DNA of 5,108 nucleotides from Urbifossiella sp043733485 (lineage in GTDB: Bacteria > Planctomycetota > Planctomycetia > Gemmatales > Gemmataceae). The DNA lies in NCBI GenBank assembly GCA_043733485.1, contig JAYTGN010000197.1, positions 1 through 5,108 on the forward strand. The letters run 5' to 3'. The notes beneath the pieces were generated by a model. It was not told the DNA's origin. It saw only the letters and a list, made by a program, of their open reading frames with translations, and made no database searches. How positions within the stretch are numbered: position 1 is the stretch's first letter; the number at the start of each line of letters is the position of its first letter. Below, in pieces: positions 1 to 4,949 of the stretch. A program made the position numbers and the translations under genes.

Positions 1-45
1 CGACGTAAGTCGCCGGGTTTCTCGCACACCCGGCGACTTACGTCG
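1..45. repeat. Perfect 18-bp inverted repeat at the window edge, REP-like or terminator hairpin
   Basis: Bases 1-18 (CGACGTAAGTCGCCGGGT) are exactly complementary to 28-45, with a 9-nt loop (19-27). Each arm is also an imperfect palindrome: in 31-48 the 7-mers CGGCGAC and GTCGCCG flank a 4-nt centre. The structure lies 43 nt past the stop of the minus-strand vWA gene, so it could end that transcript or protect its 3' end. No T tract is visible because the window stops at the hairpin. The nested palindromes suggest a dispersed intergenic repeat of the REP kind rather than a plain terminator. That reading is inference, since only one copy lies in the window. Confidence 0.65.
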
Positions 46-87
46 CCGGTTCGCCTGGATACCCATCGCTACCGGTATGTTTCACAC

Positions 88-1275
88 TCACTTCTTCTCT
101 TGAACCTCGAAGCCCTTGGCCTTGGCTTGATCGCGGACCACGCCCTTAAGCGCTTCATCCAGCGCCTTCTCGTTTTCGTTGCGCGGCTTCTTGGCCAGCT
201 CCTCGTCGACCTTCTTCTGGCGCTGAGCGGATAGCTCGCCGATCTTCTTCTGAAGCTCGGCTCGCTCCTCGGCCTTCTTCTTCACGTAGGCCACGCGCTC
301 CGCGGGCTTGAGCTTCTTCAACTCGTCGCAGAGGTCCTCTTCTTTGAGTTTCGTGATGTCGAAGTCCTTGTCGTTCTTCATGCGGTCGACGAGGTCCCAG
401 CCTTCGTTCTTGTAGAGGGCACCGGCCTTGGACGCGGCTCGTTCGAGGGCCGCGAGGGGAACGGGTGCCGCGCCGCCGGGTGCTGCCGGTCCGGTCGCCT
501 TGTTGGCGTTGGAATCCTGGGCCTGCTGATTCTCCCTGCGATCCTTGCCTTCCTTGCCGTAGCTCACATAGGTCTTGTTCAGGTCGTCGTTGAGCTTGAG
601 AATCTTATCGTCGAACTCGGTCTTCACGACCACTTGCTGGCCGGCTTTGTTCTGGTCGATGTTCATGAATCGTCCGCCGCACTTCTCGGCGAATTCGGCC
701 CAACCCTTGGATTCGGCGTTGGCGAGCGGCCCGCAGTAGATGGCGTTGACGATCACACCGTCCTTCTTGGCCTTGGCCGCGACGTCGTCGAGGCTCACCT
801 GCTTGTCCTGGTTCGCGGGCTCGTTGCCGCACACGAAGATGAGCTTGAGCGCGCCGGCCTCGACGGACCATTTCTGTTCGGTGAGGGCGTCGCGGGTCAC
901 GCGGGCCACGTACTCTTCGCCGCCGTTGATGGTCAGGGCGTTGAGTGCCTTGTACACGTCGTCCAGGTCGGTGGTGAGGTCGAGGTCTTTCTTCACCCAG
1001 CCCTTGGCCGCGTCGTAGTTGCTGTGGCCGTAGCTGTAGAGCGAGACGCGGAGATTCGGGGTGGGTTTGAGCCGGGCCATCTCGTTCACGATGTCCCAGA
1101 GCTTGATCTTCGCGGAGTCGATGAGCCCGTTCATGCTGCCGGACACGTCGAGGCAGAGGACGAGGTCGATGGCCTTGCCTTCGGGGGGCTTGGCGGGTTT
1201 GTCTTCGGCAAATGTTGGAACGAGCGGCACGGCGACTGCCGCGAGGCAGGCGAGCACGCGGAGAGCGAGGGACAT
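88..1275 (-). CDS. Secreted von Willebrand factor type A (vWA) domain protein with charged C-terminal tail
   Basis: This 395-residue protein starts at an ATG preceded by AGGAG at 8 nt. Residues 1-23 form a signal peptide (hydrophobic core about 5-20, likely cleavage after TFA), so the protein should act outside the inner membrane. Residues 36 to about 215 fit a vWA fold. The first MIDAS motif is DVSGSM (D43, S45, S47), with a candidate Thr at 101/102, beta strands LRVSLYSYG (75-83), LKLIFVCGNEP (143-153) and GVIVNAIYCG (173-182), and the closing GWAEFAEKCGGRF (191-203). The usual Asp of the later MIDAS loop is not seen; the sequence there is CGNEP. Cysteines 41, 149, 181 and 199 could form disulfides after export. 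Residues about 248-275 are Gln/Ala/Pro/Gly-rich linker. From about 278 to the end the chain is Lys/Glu-rich and probably helical or coiled coil. The architecture resembles vWA proteins common in planctomycetes. The ligand is unknown; adhesion or assembly of an envelope complex is a guess. Confidence 0.85.
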   Translation of the reverse strand: MSLALRVLACLAAVAVPLVPTFAEDKPAKPPEGKAIDLVLCLDVSGSMNGLIDSAKIKLWDIVNEMARLKPTPNLRVSLYSYGHSNYDAAKGWVKKDLDLTTDLDDVYKALNALTINGGEEYVARVTRDALTEQKWSVEAGALKLIFVCGNEPANQDKQVSLDDVAAKAKKDGVIVNAIYCGPLANAESKGWAEFAEKCGGRFMNIDQNKAGQQVVVKTEFDDKILKLNDDLNKTYVSYGKEGKDRRENQQAQDSNANKATGPAAPGGAAPVPLAALERAASKAGALYKNEGWDLVDRMKNDKDFDITKLKEEDLCDELKKLKPAERVAYVKKKAEERAELQKKIGELSAQRQKKVDEELAKKPRNENEKALDEALKGVVRDQAKAKGFEVQEKK

Positions 1276-1283
1276 GGGAACAA

Positions 1284-1290
1284 CTCCTCG
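1284..1290 (-). promoter_or_regulatory. Shine-Dalgarno site of the vWA gene
   Basis: Read on the minus strand this is CGAGGAG. The AGGAG core ends 8 nt before the ATG at 1275. It is a strong match to the 16S rRNA anti-SD and supports the chosen start, which also places the signal peptide at the N-terminus. Confidence 0.75.
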
Positions 1291-1341
1291 GGCGAATGCG
1301 GATGAGAAACCGGCTACGGCGGCTTCTCACTCAACGAGGGG

Positions 1342-1376
1342 ATTGTAACAGAGGGGCTTGTTTCGAGGTGTAACAA
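1342..1376 (-). promoter_or_regulatory. Possible promoter or operator region of the vWA gene
   Basis: On the minus strand a TACAAT box (1347-1342) resembles a -10 element and would give a leader of roughly 60 nt. A TTGTTA hexamer (1376-1371) looks like a -35 but lies 23 nt from the box, which is too far for a normal sigma-70 promoter. The same 7-mer TGTAACA (plus strand) occurs at 1344-1350 and 1369-1375, 25 bp apart, and CTTGTT/AACAAG (1357-1362 and 1372-1377) form a 6-bp inverted repeat. These could be regulator sites or chance. The promoter call is weak. Confidence 0.3.
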
Positions 1377-1399
1377 GTCGGTAACTGCTGCAAGGCCCA

Positions 1400-1418
1400 C
1401 ACCGGCTGGAAGCCGGTG
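1400..1418. repeat. REP-like 8-bp hairpin CACCGGCT-GGA-AGCCGGTG
   Basis: A perfect 8-bp stem (1400-1407 with 1411-1418) closes a 3-nt loop. It sits in the 207-bp gap between the terminator of the upstream small gene and the promoter side of the vWA gene, and is followed by CCACCCC. There is no T run directly after it on either strand. Its position and shape suggest a dispersed palindromic repeat of the kind common between planctomycete genes. I recall this motif as frequent in such genomes but cannot verify that here. Confidence 0.55.
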
Positions 1419-1427
1419 CCACCCCAG

Positions 1428-1461
1428 AAAAGAAAAAACCCACGGATCGGATCCGTGGGTT
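1428..1461 (-). terminator. Rho-independent terminator of the small secreted protein gene
   Basis: On the minus strand, 22 nt separate the stop of the 1483-1797 gene from a perfect 11-bp stem (1461-1451 pairing with 1447-1437, sequence AACCCACGGAT on the plus strand) with a 3-nt loop. It is followed directly by a T-rich run (complement of 1438-1428, TTTTTTCTTTT). This is a textbook intrinsic terminator. It separates the small gene from the vWA gene, so the two are probably not one transcript. The stem is symmetrical, but no T run follows it on the plus strand. Confidence 0.9.
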
Positions 1462-1482
1462 CTCATCCGTCCTGGGGAAGGA

Positions 1483-1797
1483 TTACTTCTTGCCTTTGAC
1501 CGTGACTTCGGTGATCTTGCCATCTTCGATCGTGAGTTCGGCCTTCTTGCCGACGGCCTTGTCGCTGCCCCAACGCTTCTCGACGTCTTCGAGCTTGCCT
1601 TCCTTCTTGTTCCCTTCCTTGTCGGTCATCGTCACCTTGGTCTTGTCGGTGGCGGTGGCCTTCACTTCCTTGCCGTCTTTGTCCTTGACGACGAGGACCT
1701 TGGTTTCCTTGTCGTAGGAAACGATGGTGTACTCGGCGGCGAGGACCAGGCCGGCCATGCAGCCCATGCAGACGAGGGAAAGCAGCAACTTACGCAT
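1483..1797 (-). CDS. Small secreted Lys-rich beta-strand protein, function unknown
   Basis: The product is 104 residues from an ATG with TGGAG 8 nt upstream. A longer frame reaches a GTG at 1884, but the internal ATG has the SD site and puts a clear signal peptide at the N-terminus: basic MRK, hydrophobic core LLLSLVCMGCMAGLVLA, likely cleavage near A20/A21. The mature part is about 83 residues with roughly 20 Lys and 18 acidic residues. It alternates beta-like segments (YTIVSYD, KVLVVKD, KVTMTD, AELTIED, ITEVTVK) with charged turns such as KDKDGKE, which suggests a small beta barrel or sandwich. Similar short exported proteins are frequent in planctomycetes, but I cannot name a family or a function. 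Cysteines 10 and 13 lie inside the hydrophobic core and do not make a good lipobox. It has its own terminator and is divergent from the solute-binding protein gene. Confidence 0.8.
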   Translation of the reverse strand: MRKLLLSLVCMGCMAGLVLAAEYTIVSYDKETKVLVVKDKDGKEVKATATDKTKVTMTDKEGNKKEGKLEDVEKRWGSDKAVGKKAELTIEDGKITEVTVKGKK

Positions 1798-1805
1798 CGG
1801 GTAGA

Positions 1806-1810
1806 CTCCA
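1806..1810 (-). promoter_or_regulatory. Shine-Dalgarno site that decides the start of the small secreted protein
   Basis: On the minus strand TGGAG ends 8 nt before the ATG at 1797. It favours this start over the upstream GTG at 1884, for which I see no comparable site. Confidence 0.65.
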
Positions 1811-1830
1811 GAGGATTCGGTGAATAGGTT

Positions 1831-1850
1831 GCCGACGCGAGTTGGTCGGC
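1831..1850 (-). promoter_or_regulatory. Possible leader hairpin upstream of the small secreted protein gene
   Basis: GCCGAC (1831-1836) is complementary to GTCGGC (1845-1850) across an 8-nt loop. If transcription of the minus-strand gene starts further upstream, this 6-bp stem would lie in its 5' leader, about 20 nt ahead of the SD site. It could instead be an operator or chance. I found no convincing promoter for this gene. Confidence 0.2.
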
Positions 1851-1875
1851 GGGTGACGGCGGGCGGAAACGTATT

Positions 1876-1905
1876 TTCACGCACCCCACACCGGCATGTT
1901 ATGAT
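1876..1905 (+). promoter_or_regulatory. Extended -10 promoter of the solute-binding protein gene
   Basis: TGTTATGAT at 1897-1905 is an extended -10 element (TG, one base, TATGAT at 1900-1905). TTCACG at 1876-1881 could act as a partial -35 with an 18-nt spacer. The start of transcription would be near 1912, giving a leader of about 40 nt to the ATG at 1952. This is the most AT-rich spot in the divergent gap. Confidence 0.5.
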
Positions 1906-1937
1906 GAACCCAAGTGTCGGCTAGCAGTTCCGCCTCG

Positions 1938-1956
1938 ATCATGGATTTCTCATGAT
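1938..1956 (+). promoter_or_regulatory. Inverted repeat covering the start codon of the solute-binding protein gene
   Basis: ATCATG (1938-1943) is complementary to CATGAT (1951-1956) around a 7-nt loop, so the ATG at 1952 lies in the right arm. The only SD-like bases are the weak GGA at 1943-1945, at the edge of the left arm. The left arm also contains an ATG (1941) that opens a 4-codon frame whose TGA (1953-1955) overlaps the real start as ATGA. This arrangement could limit initiation, but a 6-bp AT-containing stem is weak. Confidence 0.3.
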
Positions 1957-4735
1957 GTCAACTTCGCGCCTTCGTGTGGGAATGGGTCTGGCGAGCGTCT
2001 TGCTCGCCGCCGGTCTGGTGGCCTTCGCGGGCCAGCCGCCCGAGGTCGAGGACCCCAAGGCCAAGACCAAGAAGAAGATCGGCGTCGAGGATGAAGACCC
2101 CAAGGGTACCGTGAAGAAGAAGATCGTGGTGGACGACCCCGATCCGCCGAAGGGGCCGAACGTGCCCGTCGTACCGGGCGGCAACACGCCGGACAAACGC
2201 CTGGATGAACTGGATCGCGCCGCCGCCGAGGCCAAGCACCCGGCCATCAAGAAGCTGCTCGCCAGCTATACCGTGCCCTTCGATCGACTCACCGAGAAGG
2301 GCGACAGCGTCACGCGCATCAAACCCTTCGCACTGCTCTGGGGCAAGGACGAGTTCCCCCGCAATAAAGCCTTCGCCGTCACGCCCATCGATGGAACGGG
2401 CAAGGCGCTCGATGCCCGCTCGGCCGCCGTCGCGGACATCAAGAAACTCGATCCCTTCGAGGTGGTCGTACTCGCAGACGTGGATGCGTGGCTGAAGCAG
2501 AAGCCGGTGGGCACTGGGCCCGGCCCCGAAGACCTCACGGGCGAGGATCAACTTGCGGCCGCGGAGAAACTGCTCGCCGCCGCCTTCCGCTACCACGAGT
2601 ACGCCAAGGAGAACGGCACCCGCAAAAACAAATCGTGGGACGACGTTCGCAAGCCGCTCAACGACCGCCTGCTCGGCGTCCGCGTCCAGCAGTTGCAGCG
2701 GTCCGTCACGGGGCAAGATTGGCAGCGAGCCCGGCAGTTCGGCACCAAGCTGATGATCGCCTACCCGAAGGATCCGACCGTCGCGAAGGAGGTCGCGATC
2801 GCGCGGGCCGCCGAGGCCGAGCTCTTGATGAAGTCCAACAGCCACGCGGACCGGGTAAAGGCGCGCGAACTGCTCGATGAGTTCGAGTCGCGCTTCCCGG
2901 GTGGCGGCGGCGACCAGATTCGCAACCTCCGCAAGGAACTTTCGTCCGAAGCCCTCCGCATGTTCGAACGCGCCCGCTCGCTCAAGGCCGCGAACAACGC
3001 CACCGAGGCCCGCAACGAACTCGACCGCGCCGAGTCACTCGACCCCACGATCCCCGGTTTGCGCGAGATGAAGAAGGAAATCGGCAGCGGGTACCCCGTG
3101 CTCTACGTCGGCGTCCGCAGCTTCCCCGAACGCCTCTCCCCGGCCACCGCTCAGTTCGATAGCGAGAAGCACGCGGTCGAGTTGCAGTTTGAAGGGCTGT
3201 TGGAAGAAGTGCCGGACGGCAGCGGCGGCGTGCGCTACCGCACCGGAGCCGCCCTCGCCTTCCCCACCATGATCCCCGGCGGCCGCGAACTGCTCCTCCG
3301 CCAGACGCCCCGCGCCGCCAACGGCACCGACGGCTTCGACGCGCACGATGTTGTCGAAACGATCAAGATGCTCCGCACCCGGCCCGAGCTTCCCGTGTCC
3401 GCCGGTTTACCTTGGCTCGAAGGTTTGCCCACGCCCATCGGCGGCGGCTCACTGCGCATCGGCTTCCAGCACGGGCACCCGGACCCACGCGCCTTGCTCA
3501 CCTTCAAAGTGCTTCCCGGCCGCTACCTCGCCGAGAAGGGCAAGAAGCTGGACGACCAGGAGTTCATGGCCCGGCCCTTCGGCACCGGCCCGTTCCGCGT
3601 CCATGCTCTTCCCGACGCGGGGGGCAACGGGCCGCGCGAACTCGTCTTCGTCGACAACCCTGCGTACGGCCGCTCGAAAGATCGCGTCAGCCAGCCGCAC
3701 CTCCGCGAAATCCGCTTCGTCGAAGTCGGCAAGCTGCTCGACCCCTTCGACGACTTCCGACGCGGCAAACTCCACATTCTCCCGGACCTCTCGCCTGCGG
3801 AAATGAAGCAGGCTCTCGATCAGGGCGGCACGGTCCTCGGCGGCAAAGGGCTAGTCGTGACGGCCTCGACTAATCGCCGCGTCCACATTCTCGCGGTGAA
3901 CCATCGCCGCACGGCACTTCAAAATCTCGACCTGCGCAAAGGCATCTCGCTGGCCATCGACCGCGAGGAAGTTCTGAACGAACTGTTCCGAGTGAGCGCC
4001 CCGCAGCACCGGCGATTCACCGCGCCAATGTCCGGACCGTTCCCGCCGAACTCGTGGGCCACGGTGAAGGCACCGGGTGGATTGCCCGTGCCGTTGGTGA
4101 ATCGGGCCGATGCCGCCGTGCGGCTCAAACGCTACCTCGGGATTCCCGGCGTGAAGGCCGAACTCGACCTGGCGTACTCCACCGGCGACCCGCAGGGCCA
4201 GGCGGTTTGCGAGAAGATCAAGAGCCACGTGGAAAGCCTGTTCAAGGCCGCTCCGGATGGGAAGGCCCTCACGATCAAGCTGCAGCCGTTGGAGCCGCGC
4301 GAACTCCACCGCATCGTCTTCGGCGAACACCGCTACGACCTCGCCTACGTGCCGTACGATTTCCCGGACGACTGGCACCCGCTGGCGCTGGCGGCCACGC
4401 TCGACGCGGGTGCCGCAGCCACCGGAGGCCGCAACTTCACCGAGTACCTCGCCACCGGAACCAATGCTCAACCCGAGGACCGCGACCTCGGCAGCGAACT
4501 GACCACGCTCCAAGACTACCGCGATTTCAAAGGGCAGATCGAGCCGCGTGCCCGACGCATCCACCAGCTCTTCAACGACCGCGTGCCGTTCATCCCGCTC
4601 TGGCAACTCGATCGCCACATGCTCGTGAACACGGGTCTGCGGGTGTTCGTGGACGATTCGCTCGAACCGTCGCCGATGCAGAACCTCAACCCGACCATCC
4701 TGTTCCAGAACGTGGGCCGCTGGCGATTGGAGTAG
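1952..4735 (+). CDS. Exported SBP_bac_5-type (DppA/OppA-like) solute-binding protein with N-terminal TPR-like region
   Basis: The 927-residue protein begins with a signal peptide (Arg6, Arg8, hydrophobic 11-26, likely cleavage after AFA26). A charged linker follows, with two copies of KKKI-x-V-acidic-P-KG (about 40-52 and 55-68). Residues about 82-375 are mostly helical. The part from Q255 to P365 has TPR-like features, including ARELLDEFESRFPG and EARNELDRAESLDP. From Y381 (YPVLYVGVRSFPE) to the end there is a full-length family 5 solute-binding domain. Its landmarks are GTGPFRV at 544-550, VFVDNPAYG shortly after, DLRKGISLAIDREEVL at 660-675 (the family's 'R-x-A-x-x-x-A-x-D-R' helix), FPDDWHPL around W808, and VPFIPLW ending at W884. 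Such domains bind peptides or related solutes for ABC importers. No permease or ATPase is encoded nearby, so it may act with a distant transporter or have another envelope role. Start 1952 or 1955 is uncertain because the SD is weak; a stop at 1922 limits upstream extension. Confidence 0.88.
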   Translation: MMSTSRLRVGMGLASVLLAAGLVAFAGQPPEVEDPKAKTKKKIGVEDEDPKGTVKKKIVVDDPDPPKGPNVPVVPGGNTPDKRLDELDRAAAEAKHPAIKKLLASYTVPFDRLTEKGDSVTRIKPFALLWGKDEFPRNKAFAVTPIDGTGKALDARSAAVADIKKLDPFEVVVLADVDAWLKQKPVGTGPGPEDLTGEDQLAAAEKLLAAAFRYHEYAKENGTRKNKSWDDVRKPLNDRLLGVRVQQLQRSVTGQDWQRARQFGTKLMIAYPKDPTVAKEVAIARAAEAELLMKSNSHADRVKARELLDEFESRFPGGGGDQIRNLRKELSSEALRMFERARSLKAANNATEARNELDRAESLDPTIPGLREMKKEIGSGYPVLYVGVRSFPERLSPATAQFDSEKHAVELQFEGLLEEVPDGSGGVRYRTGAALAFPTMIPGGRELLLRQTPRAANGTDGFDAHDVVETIKMLRTRPELPVSAGLPWLEGLPTPIGGGSLRIGFQHGHPDPRALLTFKVLPGRYLAEKGKKLDDQEFMARPFGTGPFRVHALPDAGGNGPRELVFVDNPAYGRSKDRVSQPHLREIRFVEVGKLLDPFDDFRRGKLHILPDLSPAEMKQALDQGGTVLGGKGLVVTASTNRRVHILAVNHRRTALQNLDLRKGISLAIDREEVLNELFRVSAPQHRRFTAPMSGPFPPNSWATVKAPGGLPVPLVNRADAAVRLKRYLGIPGVKAELDLAYSTGDPQGQAVCEKIKSHVESLFKAAPDGKALTIKLQPLEPRELHRIVFGEHRYDLAYVPYDFPDDWHPLALAATLDAGAAATGGRNFTEYLATGTNAQPEDRDLGSELTTLQDYRDFKGQIEPRARRIHQLFNDRVPFIPLWQLDRHMLVNTGLRVFVDDSLEPSPMQNLNPTILFQNVGRWRLE
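2069..2155 (+). repeat. In-gene duplication encoding a KKKI/acidic/PKG motif
   Basis: Codons 40-52 (KKKIGVEDEDPKG) and 55-68 (KKKIVVDDPDPPKG) are near-repeats within the low-complexity linker just after the signal peptide. Both DNA copies begin with the same AAGAAGAAGATCG run, which suggests a local tandem duplication followed by drift. The segment probably works as a flexible, highly charged tether between the membrane-proximal N-terminus and the folded part. Confidence 0.6.
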
Positions 4736-4761
4736 CCGTTTCGCAATCCTTGACCTCCGTT

Positions 4762-4765
4762 AGGA
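4762..4765 (+). promoter_or_regulatory. Shine-Dalgarno site of the interrupted downstream frame
   Basis: AGGA ends 6 nt before the ATG at 4772. Together with the short 36-bp gap after the solute-binding protein stop, and with no terminator between, it suggests that a second gene of the same operon began here. Confidence 0.45.
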
Positions 4766-4771
4766 ATCGCC

Positions 4772-4882
4772 ATGAGCGACTGGAAGTTCGGCTCCGATCA
4801 AGAGATGCACGATGCCGTCCACGGCACGCGCAAACAGTCGCTGACGAAGACGCAACTGGGCGCAGGATGCAGGATGCCTTAA
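4772..4882 (+). pseudogene. Probable 5' remnant of a truncated operon gene
   Basis: A 36-codon frame starts with an SD site 36 bp after the solute-binding protein gene. Its first 29 or so codons (MSDWKFGSDQEMHDAVHGTR, then KQSLTKTQL) have the G/C-ending codons of the neighbouring gene. From about 4856 the sequence becomes a tandem repeat of GCAGGAT, and the frame ends at TAA within a hairpin. I read this as the native start of a larger gene cut by a rearrangement or insertion. The remaining residues are too few to name the original product, and there is no signal peptide, which suggests a cytoplasmic or membrane-associated partner. A genuine small protein cannot be excluded. Confidence 0.45.
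4862..4875. repeat. Tandem 7-mer GCAGGAT x2
   Basis: Two adjacent copies of GCAGGAT, followed by a further GC, lie where the G/C-ending codon pattern of the upstream frame stops. Such a short tandem could mark the junction of a rearrangement or a slippage product. Confidence 0.4.
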
Positions 4883-4906
4883 AGAGGACAACATGTCCAC
4901 TTTAAG
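4878..4906. repeat. Strong near-perfect hairpin in the disrupted region
   Basis: The 13-nt arms 4878-4890 (CTTAAAGAGGACA) and 4894-4906 (TGTCCACTTTAAG) pair with one A/A mismatch around a 3-nt loop. A run of seven T starts 20 nt later (4926-4932), too far for a standard intrinsic terminator. The hairpin closes the truncated reading frame and could be the end of a mobile element, a recombination site or a terminator-like structure. The window does not decide between these. Confidence 0.6.
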
Positions 4907-4949
4907 CCGTTTGCAAGGGGCTGTGTTTTTTTGGTCTAACTAGCCTAGA

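Noticed and set aside
59..78. ATACC/GGTAT inverted repeat and TACCGGTA palindrome after the vWA stop
   Set aside because: A 5-bp stem with a 10-nt loop and an 8-bp palindrome are short enough to be chance.
605..1330. Open frames of over 220 codons in other frames across the vWA gene
   Set aside because: They are Arg-rich or Val/Gly-rich composition artefacts, while the vWA frame has a signal peptide, SD site and MIDAS motif.
1756..1770. Lipobox around Cys10/Cys13 of the small secreted protein
   Set aside because: The residues before each Cys do not match the lipobox well, and the hydrophobic core continues past them to an Ala-Ala cleavage site.
1798..1884. N-terminal extension of the small secreted protein from a GTG at 1884
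   Set aside because: The extension would bury the signal peptide 29 residues inside the protein, and the ATG at 1797 has a good SD site.
1958..2845. Long open frame antisense to the solute-binding protein gene (about 295 codons)
   Set aside because: It mirrors the G/C-rich third positions of the real gene, has no SD or recognisable domain, and the plus-strand protein has clear family motifs.
3851..4618. Second antisense open frame of about 255 codons
   Set aside because: It is opposite the conserved C-terminal half of the solute-binding domain and shows no domain features; it is a composition artefact.
4054..4905. Plus-strand frame of about 283 codons overlapping the end of the solute-binding gene
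   Set aside because: It is a shifted-frame shadow, rich in Arg/Pro/Gly as expected from G/C-rich codons read out of frame, with no domain.
4905..4932. Intrinsic terminator using the seven-T run at 4926-4932
   Set aside because: Only a 4-bp AGCC/GGCT stem lies near the T run, and the strong hairpin upstream ends 19 nt before it.
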